Below, piece by piece: positions 16,578 through 24,386 of a DNA stretch of 37,986 bases. The position numbers and the translations under genes are program-made. The DNA lies in assembly GCA_021792615.1 (NCBI GenBank), contig JAJYUJ010000024.1, positions 1 to 37,986 of the forward strand, in the 5' to 3' direction. Numbering within the stretch: the stretch's first letter is position 1; each line of letters opens with the position of its first letter. Source of the stretch: a bacterium (lineage in GTDB: Bacteria; JAMCPX01). Under the pieces are notes generated by a model. It searched no databases and was not told where the DNA came from. It saw only the letters and a program-made list of their open reading frames with translations.

Positions 16578-17939
16578 ATGACCTATGCAGAAAAGCTTGC
16601 AGACTTCGTTATAAAGGCGTCTTACAGCGATCTTTCGCCGTCAGCGGTGGATGCACTCAAGGTAAGGGTCCTTGATGCGATTGGTTGTGCAATCGGGGCG
16701 ATAGGTGCGGCACCGTTAGTGGCCATAGCCGGACAGAATGAAGATTTTGGCGGCAGGGGAGTATGTACGACAATCGGAGGAGCTGCTACGTCTCCGGACA
16801 GGGCTGCATTTTACAATAGCGCTCTTATACGCTATCTGGATTTCAACGACAGCTATCTTGCAAAAGGTGAAACCTGCCATCCCAGCGATAACCTCGGTGC
16901 ACTCCTTGCGGGTGCAGAATATTCCGGTGCTGACGGTAAAACCCTCCTGACGTCTCTTGCTGTAGCTTATCAGGTGCAGTGCAGGCTGAGCGATGTCGCC
17001 CCGGTAAGGGCAAAGGGGTTCGATCATACAACACAGGGTTCATACGCTTTGGCTGCGGGTATTTCAAAGGCACTGGGGCTCGATCCGGGAAGAACAGCGA
17101 ATGCAATAGCCATAAGCGGCACAGCGTTCAACGCCCTGCGGGTTACACGCACAGGCACTCTTTCGAATTGGAAAGGCCTTGCATACCCGAACACTGCATT
17201 CTGTGTAACAAACGCTGTTTTTCTCGCCATGCGGGGCATTACCGGCCCCCCCGAGGTATTCGAGGGTAATAAAGGGTTCATGGACGCGATCGCCGGCAGG
17301 TTCGAGATTGACTGGACAAAGGAGGACCTGGAACGCGTAACAAAGACCATTGTCAAGCGTTACAATGCGGAGATCCATTCGCAATCGATCCTTGAAGGGG
17401 TCCTGGAGCTGAAGCGCGAACACGGTTTTGCACCGGAGGATATAAAAGCGATAGAGATACAGACCTTTGATGTTGCCTATAACATTATCGGCGGAGGTGA
17501 GGAAGGCGATAAACACCTTGTCGCAATAAAAGAACAGGCCGACCATAGTATACCCTACCTTGTTGCAGCAGCAATACTCGATAATGAGGTCATGCCGGCA
17601 CAGTTCGCACCCGGGCGCATACAACGCAGCGATATACAGGCACTTCTGAAGAAGGTCAGCGTCAATCCTTCTCAGTCATACAGCAGCAGTTTCCCGGAGC
17701 AGATGCCGTGCTTGATAAGGGTGGAACTGACGGACGGAAGCGTGCTTGTGAAGGAGAAAAAAGATTACGAGGGCTTCCATACGAAGCCGATGAAGTGGGA
17801 AACTATTTTAGAGAAGTTTGGCAGGCTTTCGGATGGCCGCATAGAAGCATCTCTCCGGAATGATATCATTGATTCGGTGGGCAGACTCGAGTCCATAAAG
17901 GTCAAAGACCTTATGAGCCTGCTCGCGAAGGCAGGATAG
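16578..17939 (+). CDS. MmgE/PrpD family protein (2-methylcitrate dehydratase / cis-aconitate decarboxylase fold)
   Basis: The 453-residue protein belongs to the all-helical MmgE/PrpD family, whose known members include 2-methylcitrate dehydratase, cis-aconitate decarboxylase and iminodisuccinate epimerase. Family features include ALKVRVLDAIGCAIGAIGA near the start, the segment YLDFNDSYLAKGETCHPSDNLGALLA (Asp and His of the active site), and SQSILEGVLELKREHG with the conserved His/Ser environment preceding it (YNAEIHSQS). The ATG at 16578 has CAGGGAG 8 nt upstream, so the earlier in-frame Met at 16539 is not used. It is followed after 16 nt by a ComA-like gene with a strong ribosome site, so they form an operon. 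No prpB/prpC genes are present, so a methylcitrate-cycle role is doubtful and the real substrate is open. Confidence 0.88.
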   Translation: MTYAEKLADFVIKASYSDLSPSAVDALKVRVLDAIGCAIGAIGAAPLVAIAGQNEDFGGRGVCTTIGGAATSPDRAAFYNSALIRYLDFNDSYLAKGETCHPSDNLGALLAGAEYSGADGKTLLTSLAVAYQVQCRLSDVAPVRAKGFDHTTQGSYALAAGISKALGLDPGRTANAIAISGTAFNALRVTRTGTLSNWKGLAYPNTAFCVTNAVFLAMRGITGPPEVFEGNKGFMDAIAGRFEIDWTKEDLERVTKTIVKRYNAEIHSQSILEGVLELKREHGFAPEDIKAIEIQTFDVAYNIIGGGEEGDKHLVAIKEQADHSIPYLVAAAILDNEVMPAQFAPGRIQRSDIQALLKKVSVNPSQSYSSSFPEQMPCLIRVELTDGSVLVKEKKDYEGFHTKPMKWETILEKFGRLSDGRIEASLRNDIIDSVGRLESIKVKDLMSLLAKAG

Positions 17940-17955
17940 AAAGGAGGAATAAAAC

Positions 17956-18792
17956 ATGTCACACGCAGAAGAGCAAGAAAGAGGTTTTCAGTTTATCAGG
18001 ATGAACGATCTGCCGGAAAAGCCGAGGAAAACAGGGGTGACAGAAATACGCGGCCCTTACTACACCCCTATGGGTAAACGCTATCTCGAGGATGTCCTTG
18101 AAACCATGGGAGCGTATGTAGATATACTCAAATTTGCAGGCGGCTCTTTCAGCCTGATGCCGAAGAAGGCAGTGAAAGATATCGTCGATATCTGCCACAA
18201 GTACGATGTTAAGGTAGATACCGGCGGTTTCATGGAGTATGTGGTAACTCAGGGACCCGATGCCGTGGCGAAGTATATACAGGAATGCAAGAGCCTCGGT
18301 TTTGATATCATCGAGGTTTCGAGCGGGTTTATAACAATACCCACAGACGACTGGCTCAGGCTCATAGAAAAGGTCAAAAAGGCAGGGTTAAAGGTAAAAC
18401 CGGAGATTGGAATACAGTTTGGCGCTGGAGGTGCAACGACCGCGGAAGAGCTGGAAGCGGAGGGCACCCGCGACCCGGCGCACGCAATAGAGCAGGCAAA
18501 AAAATTCCTGGATGCAGGAGCGTATATGATCATGATAGAGTCTGAGGGTATCACCGAGAACGTAAAAACGTGGAGAACCGATGTCCCGCCTCAATTCGTG
18601 AATGCACTGGGTGTTGAGAACGTGATGTTCGAGGCAGCAGACCCCGAAGTATTTGCATGGTACATCAAGAATTATGGTGCAGAAGTGAATGTTTTTGTGG
18701 ACCACAGCCAGATTGTTCAACTGCAGTGTTTGAGGTCCGGGATCTGGGGGACTATGAGTCTGTGGGGCAGGGTAGTAACGTATAAAGGTTAA
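17956..18792 (+). CDS. Phosphosulfolactate synthase (ComA) family protein
   Basis: A 278-residue TIM-barrel protein of the ComA family. In methanogens ComA adds sulfite to phosphoenolpyruvate to make (2R)-phospho-3-sulfolactate for coenzyme M; the family also contains plant heat-stress-associated Hsa32 proteins of different function. Family segments seen here are LKFAGGSFSLMP, VDTGGFMEYV, GFDIIEVSSGFITIP, KPEIGIQFGAGGATTAEEL, YMIMIESEGI and FVDHSQIVQLQCLR. AGGAGG precedes the start, which is the second gene of an operon with an MmgE/PrpD protein. No comB or comC is nearby. The pair may instead add or remove a nucleophile on an unsaturated acid; that is inference. The downstream neighbour is convergent, 14 bp away. 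Confidence 0.86.
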   Translation: MSHAEEQERGFQFIRMNDLPEKPRKTGVTEIRGPYYTPMGKRYLEDVLETMGAYVDILKFAGGSFSLMPKKAVKDIVDICHKYDVKVDTGGFMEYVVTQGPDAVAKYIQECKSLGFDIIEVSSGFITIPTDDWLRLIEKVKKAGLKVKPEIGIQFGAGGATTAEELEAEGTRDPAHAIEQAKKFLDAGAYMIMIESEGITENVKTWRTDVPPQFVNALGVENVMFEAADPEVFAWYIKNYGAEVNVFVDHSQIVQLQCLRSGIWGTMSLWGRVVTYKG

Positions 18793-18806
18793 CCTGGGGG
18801 GAAAAC

Positions 18807-20462
18807 TTATTCCTCCATCTGGAAATATTGTTTGAGCCTTTTGCGAATCGGCTGGGGTATGGGCACGTCAAGGTCTATGAGCCGCGCTTCATATTTCCTG
18901 AACGATTCGAAGTGCCGCGATGTTTTGACCAGGGTTGTAATAACGTCTCTCATGGACGCTTCCATCTCTTTGCGGTAAGCCTCCTTGCTGTCCAGCATGG
19001 CCTCGTAGCTTCGTATGATCCGGTGGTGTACGGGCCTGCATATAGCCCTGTAAAAAATGAACCTGCCTGTTACCGTCGATTGGAAATCCTCTTCTAAAAT
19101 AGCCTTCTCGACATCTTTGAGATTTATGGCATCGACGACTTCAACCTGGTACTGATCGCTTCCGAGTTCTTTGAGTATGCGGCTGAACTCCCCAATTTTT
19201 TCTTCAACCCTGTCGTCTGCATCATGACCGGACGGTGTATCGATGTAGTAAACAACGATGTCGATATCCGATCCCTTTTCTGCCATGCCAAACAGCGTCG
19301 AGCCCACGAGGTCAAAGGCGATGGGAGTTCCTTTTTCCTCCATGATCAATGCCACTTTTTTTAAGAATTTTATCCGTTCGTTCGTTTCCCTCGATTCGTA
19401 ATGCCGGAAGAAATGTTTTACGGCGTTGAAGAGTTTTATCTCCTCAACATGGGTTACCGGAACGGCACGGGACAGTTTGTCATGCACATTATTCTGAAGC
19501 CCTTTATACCTCGCTTCGTCGAGTACGACTTGTCTGAGCTTGTCGCCATCCGGTATGTAGTCCACGATATCGTACGGCCGGTACTCTTCAACGCGTTTGA
19601 GAACAACCTTCTGTACCACCTTGGCTTCTATGGATATTTTGGCATAATAGCCTCCGTCCATAAATTTACCCTCGATGGTTTCTACAGCCCCGAAGTTTGA
19701 CGGGTTTATGTAAAACGTTTTATTATCATATTGGCACCCGAAGTTCTCATGGATATGGCCGCTCAAAACAACGAGAGGGTGTGTTTCTTCTATTACACGG
19801 GCGATACCGAGGCTCCCTACGGAACCGAACGATGCTACGTGATCCAGATGGCCATAGGGCGGCTGATGACATACGAGAATATCGGGTTTTGACTGAGAAA
19901 AGAAATCGTACGGTTCCGAGTAACTTTGTGATTCTATGAATTTTGTCATCCCTTGTTCCGGGATGCCGGCTGTTCTCATGTTGGCACCGCCGTACCCCCC
20001 TATCTTTAAACCTTCTATCTCTATGACCTTTTTGTGGATCTCCCTGCCGGACAACGATGTGAGGGACAGGTCCATGTCATAATTGCCCGGCAGCACTATT
20101 ATCGGAGCCTTTCTGACCATGGAAAACATGGTTTCCATTTTTTTATATTTTTCTTTCATGACGTCGAGCGCACGGTCGGACAGCCTCAGGTATTCTTCTG
20201 CCTTGCTTTTTAATTCTTCCGGCAATCCTTCCTTTAATCGGGAGCGTACATACTCCTCAATTTGCATGCCGGGTGCGTCTTTTTGTCGCATGATGTGGAA
20301 TGTATCCTGCAGTTCGAGGAACCTCATGCCCGTTGTTGGTGAGTAAAAGGGGGAGTAGATAAGGTCACCGCTGACGATGTACAAATCCGCAAAGGTCACC
20401 TCAAGGAGTTTTTCCACGTGAGCGCGCGCGCCATGAACATCTGTTATATAAATTATTTCCAT
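18807..20462 (-). CDS. Metallophosphoesterase fused to a minimal nucleotidyltransferase domain
   Basis: The 551-residue protein joins two domains. The N-terminal 1 to about 290 is a calcineurin-like phosphoesterase: D8-x-H10, GD 32-33, GNYD 126-129 (Tyr replaces the usual His of GNHD), H199 in CHQPP and GHIH 235-238. Between the first motifs lies a helical insertion (about 50-115). After a linker, residues about 345-500 form a Pol-beta-type nucleotidyltransferase with GS at 387-388 and GSDIDIVV at 397-404, the metal-binding Asp pair. A helical tail follows. A phosphodiesterase plus a nucleotidyltransferase in one chain suggests making and removing a nucleotidyl group, or a tRNA/nucleotide repair role. 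The gene is alone, convergent with comA-like, and has a promoter whose -10 lies 6 nt from the ATG. Confidence 0.8.
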   Translation of the reverse strand: MEIIYITDVHGARAHVEKLLEVTFADLYIVSGDLIYSPFYSPTTGMRFLELQDTFHIMRQKDAPGMQIEEYVRSRLKEGLPEELKSKAEEYLRLSDRALDVMKEKYKKMETMFSMVRKAPIIVLPGNYDMDLSLTSLSGREIHKKVIEIEGLKIGGYGGANMRTAGIPEQGMTKFIESQSYSEPYDFFSQSKPDILVCHQPPYGHLDHVASFGSVGSLGIARVIEETHPLVVLSGHIHENFGCQYDNKTFYINPSNFGAVETIEGKFMDGGYYAKISIEAKVVQKVVLKRVEEYRPYDIVDYIPDGDKLRQVVLDEARYKGLQNNVHDKLSRAVPVTHVEEIKLFNAVKHFFRHYESRETNERIKFLKKVALIMEEKGTPIAFDLVGSTLFGMAEKGSDIDIVVYYIDTPSGHDADDRVEEKIGEFSRILKELGSDQYQVEVVDAINLKDVEKAILEEDFQSTVTGRFIFYRAICRPVHHRIIRSYEAMLDSKEAYRKEMEASMRDVITTLVKTSRHFESFRKYEARLIDLDVPIPQPIRKRLKQYFQMEE

Positions 20463-20468
20463 AACGTT

Positions 20469-20496
20469 ATTATAATTACCTTCAAGAATAGTTCAA
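20469..20496 (-). promoter_or_regulatory. Promoter of the phosphoesterase-nucleotidyltransferase gene (leaderless type)
   Basis: On the minus strand TTGAAC (20496-20491), a 16-nt spacer, and a perfect TATAAT (20474-20469). Only 6 nt separate the -10 from the start codon, so transcription should begin at the A of ATG. No ribosome site can exist; translation must start on a leaderless message. Confidence 0.68.
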
Positions 20497-20561
20497 CCGA
20501 AAAACGCCGGCTGTATAATGATACAGGAAAAGGGGAGTGATGCGAAGAGGAAAAACTAAAA

Positions 20562-20650
20562 CGGAGAGGGTGGGATTCGAACCCACGGTCCCGATTGCTC
20601 GGGACACACGCTCTCCAGGCGTGCTCCTTCAACCACTCGGACACCTCTCC
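20562..20650 (-). tRNA. tRNA-Ser (anticodon GGA)
   Basis: An 89-nt class II tRNA. The acceptor strands GGAGAGG and CCTCTCC pair over 7 bp, with G as discriminator base. The anticodon loop CTGGAGA carries GGA, which reads UCC and UCU serine codons. The long variable arm CCCGAGCAATCGGG and the T-arm with GGGTTCGAATCCC are clear. CCA is not encoded. A T-rich tract (TTTTAGTTTTT) follows on the minus strand and could end transcription. Confidence 0.97.
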
Positions 20651-20664
20651 TCATAAGAAAAAAT

Positions 20665-20693
20665 ACCTTAGCATTATTGAATATAATATTCAA
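20665..20693 (-). promoter_or_regulatory. Candidate promoter for tRNA-Ser with an overlapping palindrome
   Basis: TTGAAT (20693-20688), 17 nt, TAAGGT (20670-20665) on the minus strand, ending 14 nt before the tRNA 5' end. The -35 lies within a perfect 17-bp odd palindrome at 20677-20693 (TTGAATAT, A, ATATTCAA), which may be an operator or simply AT-rich chance. Confidence 0.45.
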
Positions 20694-20830
20694 ACTAAAT
20701 ATGCGGTAACCCGGAAACATGAACTCTATGACTTATATATTCCATACAGACGAAGAATCCAAACCATTTAGGACGTGGTTCTTCAAATTTCTGTTGCGAT
20801 GTGCTACCATAAAATAAATTTGGAGGCACT

Positions 20831-21373
20831 ATGACAGAATTTAATCAGTTCTATCCATGCGTGGTCCCGCTTATAGGATCACGGTATGAAGGGAAATCGA
20901 ATTTTATGCCTGCCGCATGGCAGACCGGTTTGTCAAAAGCTCCCATGACGTATTGCGTATCCATAGCACCGAAGCGGTATACGCATTCGTTAATCAAGTC
21001 ATCAGGAGTATTTTCGGTCAATTTTATCGATTTCAAATATTTAAAGCTTCTCGTACAGCTCGGAAGTGCCAGCGGCAGGGATATCGACAAGATCAAGGAT
21101 TCGGGCATTGAGCTTAAACAATCTGTAAAACTGGATGTCCCTGTTTTTAAATATGCGTATGCAGCGTATGAATGTTCTGTTCAGGAGACAATAAAAGCAG
21201 GGGATCACGACCTGTTTATCGGCTCAATCATCTACATACATGAGACAGATGAGATACGTAATGGATCAGGGACAATAGATTATCATGCGGTAAAACCTAT
21301 TTTATACCTCGGGAAAGATACCTATGCAGCAATGGATCCCTCAAGCGTTATTACTATCAAAAGAGATAGATGA
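20831..21373 (+). CDS. Flavin reductase-like (FMN-binding split barrel) protein
   Basis: A 180-residue protein of the flavin reductase/DIM6-NTAB family, which binds FMN in a split-barrel dimer and either reduces flavin with NAD(P)H or works as a flavoredoxin. The N-terminal region has the pattern CVVPLIGSRYEGKSNFMPAAW, followed by MTYCVSIAPKRYTHSLI and FSVNFIDFKYL, which match the conserved FMN-binding strand order (N-x-M/T near residue 22, S/T-N-F later). A GGAGG site stands before the ATG. In anaerobes such proteins are often flavoredoxins in sulfur or aromatic metabolism; here no partner gene is adjacent. It is convergent with the kinase gene, 49 bp apart. Confidence 0.85.
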   Translation: MTEFNQFYPCVVPLIGSRYEGKSNFMPAAWQTGLSKAPMTYCVSIAPKRYTHSLIKSSGVFSVNFIDFKYLKLLVQLGSASGRDIDKIKDSGIELKQSVKLDVPVFKYAYAAYECSVQETIKAGDHDLFIGSIIYIHETDEIRNGSGTIDYHAVKPILYLGKDTYAAMDPSSVITIKRDR

Positions 21374-21422
21374 TAAAAACCATTAAATCGGTTAGATACA
21401 ATCAAAGACTATATTTAATCTA

Positions 21423-22466
21423 TTATTCTGCAGGTGGTATTCTTTCTATTACCTCTGCTAAGATTTCCAGGGAAGGATCTGAATTATAAGACAGTGCAAG
21501 CCTTTTCACGCGCTGGAGCAGGCGGGGTATGTATTGCATAAATTTGTCATTACCTTTCACGAGTTTTATGTACCTGAACCTGCCGGCCGCCTTCAACATG
21601 CGTTGGATGCATACCAATGTAAAGATATCTTTGAAGCCCGCAGCAGCATACGGGCTGTTAGCAAGGTAGTATTCAACCATTTGATCGACGAAATCGTCGG
21701 GAAGGTCAACATAAGCGTCCCTTAATAGGGAGGCAAGGTCATAGTGCGGGGCTCCTATCAGGGCATCCTGAAAGTCAATCGTATAGAGTTGTCCTTGAAA
21801 ATTGAGCAGGTTCCTCGAGTGATAATCCCTGTGTACAAATATGGCCGAGTACCTTTCAAAGAGTACCGACAATCTGTGAAACAATCTCTGGAGCTTCGAC
21901 AGGATATTGTGCGGCAGCCCGGCGCCTGCTTTCGTAATGCCGTACTCTATAAAATGATCAAACTCAAAATCATAAAGATTGCTGTTAAACCTGTTTAACC
22001 TTGCATAGCACCACGGAGGTATCTGTTCCTCCTTGATCTGGAAGCGTATCATCATATCTATTGCCTGTTTATAAAGCTCTGCTGAAAGTCCTCGATTGTT
22101 TATGCTATCGCCGAGCAGGTCGTCTCCGAGATCCTCGAGTATCAGTATGCCTTCTTTATCATCATGATAATGCATGGCAGGCACCTTTACACCCAGCTGG
22201 GTAAGATACCTGTGGATGTTTATGAAAGGAAGCTCGTTGAAATCCTTTGCATGCGTAGCAATCTCTTCTGAAACAATGGCTTTATCCGACGCTGCGTTTA
22301 CCATGACAATATAGCTCTTGTCGTTCTCGAGATAGCACCGGTAATAGCTGCGGTTTGATGCATCACCCGGGAGTTTTCTCATGGAAAGAACGCGCGTCAA
22401 TCCCGCTTGTTCAAAAACGGATAATATCCTTTTTTCTGTTGCTTCAAAATCGTTTTCCTTCGGCAT
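21423..22466 (-). CDS. Aminoglycoside-phosphotransferase-fold sugar kinase, AmgK-like
   Basis: About 347 residues with the APH/choline-kinase fold. The nucleotide-binding segment LPGDASNRSYYRC (residues 32-44) is the start typical of AmgK, the anomeric kinase for MurNAc and GlcNAc in peptidoglycan recycling. The catalytic loop is HRDYHSRN at 212-219 and the metal-binding Asp is in IDFQDALIGAPHYDLASLL at 230-248. The ATG at 22466 is preferred to 22475 because GGGA lies 9 nt before it and a promoter starts transcription near 22481. AmgK genes usually sit next to the nucleotidyltransferase MurU, which is absent here, so recycling of MurNAc is only a likely guess. Confidence 0.8.
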   Translation of the reverse strand: MPKENDFEATEKRILSVFEQAGLTRVLSMRKLPGDASNRSYYRCYLENDKSYIVMVNAASDKAIVSEEIATHAKDFNELPFINIHRYLTQLGVKVPAMHYHDDKEGILILEDLGDDLLGDSINNRGLSAELYKQAIDMMIRFQIKEEQIPPWCYARLNRFNSNLYDFEFDHFIEYGITKAGAGLPHNILSKLQRLFHRLSVLFERYSAIFVHRDYHSRNLLNFQGQLYTIDFQDALIGAPHYDLASLLRDAYVDLPDDFVDQMVEYYLANSPYAAAGFKDIFTLVCIQRMLKAAGRFRYIKLVKGNDKFMQYIPRLLQRVKRLALSYNSDPSLEILAEVIERIPPAE

Positions 22467-22487
22467 TTTTATCATTCCCGGTTTTGG

Positions 22488-22517
22488 ATTCTATGATATG
22501 GCTTCGTCCTATGTCAA
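22488..22517 (-). promoter_or_regulatory. Promoter of the AmgK-like kinase gene
   Basis: TTGACA (22517-22512), 18-nt spacer, TAGAAT (22493-22488) on the minus strand. Transcription should begin near 22481, leaving a leader of about 6 or 15 nt depending on which ATG is used. Confidence 0.6.
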
Positions 22518-22614
22518 TATAAACCCAAAAATCACAAAACGGTCCTTTGTTTGTTGGTTCGCCCAAAAAAAGAGTTTGAAACTAAGCTGGGGAAAACACG
22601 GATTTCGCGTTCAA

Positions 22615-22652
22615 TAAAAAATGCAGGGTTAGGGAAGGCCCTATCCCTGCAT
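22615..22652 (-). terminator. Strong intrinsic terminator after the lipoprotein gene
   Basis: On the minus strand ATGCAGGG-A-TAGGG pairs with CCCTA-A-CCCTGCAT (13 bp with one A-A mismatch, 4-nt loop) and is followed directly by a run of T residues (22621 down to about 22615). It starts 19 nt beyond the lipoprotein stop codon. Confidence 0.88.
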
Positions 22653-22670
22653 GTCAATCTCGATTAAAAT

Positions 22671-23567
22671 TTAATCACAGGGGTTCAATGTGATCTGTTT
22701 GCCGTTCAGCAATGCAACATCGCTGCACAGGCTGTTCGACACATAGGACAGATCGTAGGTGCCTATTATGCTATTATCGCTGTCCCTTGTCAGGGTGATG
22801 TTCAGAGAGCCGTTTACGGGATGACAACAGCCTGCCCCCAGGGTGATATTTGATGCGCTGACTGCCGCGGTAACTTTGGCAAGTTCGTGATCAACCGTTC
22901 CGCTGCCATTCAATATACGCTGGGTTACGGTAGTGCCTGAGACAGTATCAGAATACGTAAAATTCAGAGAGATGAGATGATGCATGAGCATCCTGCCAAC
23001 GGGGGATAATGCTATACGCTCTTCATTCACGCTCACCGTCCTTGTTGCGGCCGATAAAGTAGTGCCTGACCAGGAAAACGTTTTCATGACATCGGTTGTA
23101 CCGCTTATTGACAGCGATGCACCGTCCCACCTGGTCCTTACAATTGCTTGTTGTGCATCAATGGTTTCCGATGTGATTTTACCGGTCGTTGAATCTGTAA
23201 ACAGCGTAACGGTCATACTGATTGTTCCGGATGTCGTTACTGCGGCAAATCCATCGGTAGGTACACAACCATTACCGAAGTCGATCAGCACCGTATACGT
23301 AGAAGGATTTTGTCTAATAAGAGTTGGCTTAATCTGAGGACATGATGAACTGGCCCCCAGGGCATCCAAACTCAATATGCTAACGCCCGCCTGGCTGTTT
23401 CCAACAGATGAAATGGCAATCGCATCACCGGCCGATGAACTTACGGATCCCTCCGTTGTTTGATTGATAGACGTTGTATCAAGCCCCGTTGTTTGTTTCC
23501 CGCACCCTGTCATTTGAAAACCGACAAACCCTAAAACCGCAATAACCGTTAGAACTTTTTTTAACAT
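22671..23567 (-). CDS. Predicted exported lipoprotein of unknown function
   Basis: I do not recognise the family. The 298-residue protein has a lipoprotein signal: positively charged start, hydrophobic stretch and lipobox QMTGC with the lipid-bearing Cys22. The mature part is Ser/Thr-rich and beta-rich, like a secreted beta-sandwich. It has several Cys residues, including a CysCys pair in LGAGCCHPVNG and others in SSCPQ, NGCVP, SLCSD and LNPCD at the very end, so disulfides or metal binding are possible. AGGAGG precedes the ATG at 8 nt. A GGAACTT-type ECF promoter lies just upstream, and a strong terminator follows. It is therefore its own transcript, probably controlled by the sigma factor encoded 1.3 kb upstream in the same cluster. 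Confidence 0.75.
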   Translation of the reverse strand: MLKKVLTVIAVLGFVGFQMTGCGKQTTGLDTTSINQTTEGSVSSSAGDAIAISSVGNSQAGVSILSLDALGASSSCPQIKPTLIRQNPSTYTVLIDFGNGCVPTDGFAAVTTSGTISMTVTLFTDSTTGKITSETIDAQQAIVRTRWDGASLSISGTTDVMKTFSWSGTTLSAATRTVSVNEERIALSPVGRMLMHHLISLNFTYSDTVSGTTVTQRILNGSGTVDHELAKVTAAVSASNITLGAGCCHPVNGSLNITLTRDSDNSIIGTYDLSYVSNSLCSDVALLNGKQITLNPCD

Positions 23568-23591
23568 ATTCGTTACCTCCTGTTTTATTTA

Positions 23592-23619
23592 TTCAACAGG
23601 TGAAGCGAGAAAAAGTTCC
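23592..23619 (-). promoter_or_regulatory. Candidate ECF-sigma promoter of the lipoprotein gene
   Basis: GGAACTT (23619-23613), 16 nt, TTGAA (23596-23592) on the minus strand. The -35 is identical to the one before the sigma gene and to the RpoE-type GGAACTT element. The predicted start near 23585 leaves room for the AGGAGG site at 23581-23576. Confidence 0.5.
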
Positions 23620-23643
23620 GGTACCATTGCACAGTCTCCACGC

Positions 23644-24153
23644 TTATGGCTTTTTCCGGAGCCTTTCTCTGGTGATGCCCCTCAGCTTTTCTCTCTGTTC
23701 CGGGGTCAGGCCTTTCCAGATAAGGTATTTCCTTCTGAGCATCTCCTTTTGCCGGGGAGACAGAGATCGGTATATCTCATAATTTCTGAGGATCATCTGC
23801 CTTCTGGCAGGAGGCAGCTTCAGCCAGCGTTCATAGGAATGAACTATCAACCGTTTTTTTTCTTCAGGCAAGCTCTGGAATAATCGATAGTTCTTCAAAA
23901 TACTATCGCGCTGCTGCTGCGGCATGGATTTGAACAGCATATAATTGTGCATAATCCGTTCCTGCTTCTGTTCCGGCAAAGACTCCCAGCGTTTATACAT
24001 CCGTCTTAATTCCTGTCTCTTTTCGGGACTTAACTGCTCCCACCGGCTTTGTGCGTCCCGAGTTGCGGTGCTTGTTATAACAGTTCCGGCAAGCACCTGT
24101 GATGACAGCATCATACATGCAGAGATAAACAATAAATATTTTAAATATTTCAT
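23644..24153 (-). CDS. Exported DUF3106 protein with seven 18-residue repeats
   Basis: The 169-residue protein has a signal peptide (cut probably after SSQVLA, residue 22). Residues 37-162 are seven back-to-back repeats of exactly 18 residues, for example RWESLPEQKQERIMHNYM and LFKSMPQQQRDSILKNYR, with the pattern aromatic-x-x-Leu-Pro/Ser-x-x-x-(R/K)-x-x-Ile/Leu-x-x-x-Tyr. This is the DUF3106 type of sequence; the function of that family is not known. Each unit should make a helix with a Pro-led cap, giving an elongated basic rod in the periplasm. AGGAGG precedes the ATG, which overlaps the stop of the small exported protein by 4 bp, so it is the last gene of the sigma/anti-sigma operon. Confidence 0.85.
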   Translation of the reverse strand: MKYLKYLLFISACMMLSSQVLAGTVITSTATRDAQSRWEQLSPEKRQELRRMYKRWESLPEQKQERIMHNYMLFKSMPQQQRDSILKNYRLFQSLPEEKKRLIVHSYERWLKLPPARRQMILRNYEIYRSLSPRQKEMLRRKYLIWKGLTPEQREKLRGITRERLRKKP

Positions 24154-24386
24154 TTTTTGTCCTCCTGTTCGAAAACATTCATGTGCTCGTACATGTCCAT
24201 ATGTTCATACATGCTCATATTCTCAAGTATATCGAGGTGCTTCAAAATTTCCTTATCTTCGTTCGACCGTTGCCGTTCTATCGCCGGTGTGGTTTGGGTG
24301 ACTGCAGTCGTACCGGTGATCGGCGATGCATGGAGTATAAAGGGCAAGCCAAAGCCCATAAACAGAAGCAAAGAATAAAATCTCAT
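24150..24386 (-). CDS. Small exported protein with Met/His hexapeptide repeats
   Basis: A 78-residue protein that I do not recognise as a named family. Residues 1-20 are a signal peptide (cut likely after LHA). After a Thr-rich linker, residues 45-74 are five hexads: KEILKH, LDILEN, MSMYEH, MDMYEH, MNVFEQ. Consensus M-D-M-Y-E-H puts Met at positions 1 and 3 and His at 6. The same hexads stand in the periplasmic tail of the anti-sigma factor encoded just upstream. Start and stop codons overlap those of both neighbours by 4 bp, so expression is coupled. Met/His-rich periplasmic repeats often bind Cu(I) or Ag(I); a protein-protein contact between the two repeat regions is the other reading. Confidence 0.78.
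   Translation of the reverse strand: MRFYSLLLFMGFGLPFILHASPITGTTAVTQTTPAIERQRSNEDKEILKHLDILENMSMYEHMDMYEHMNVFEQEDKK

Noticed and set aside
20453-20644. Minus-strand open frame of 63 codons over the tRNA
   Set aside because: It is the familiar spurious frame created by a tRNA-Ser gene; the sequence folds as tRNA with anticodon GGA.
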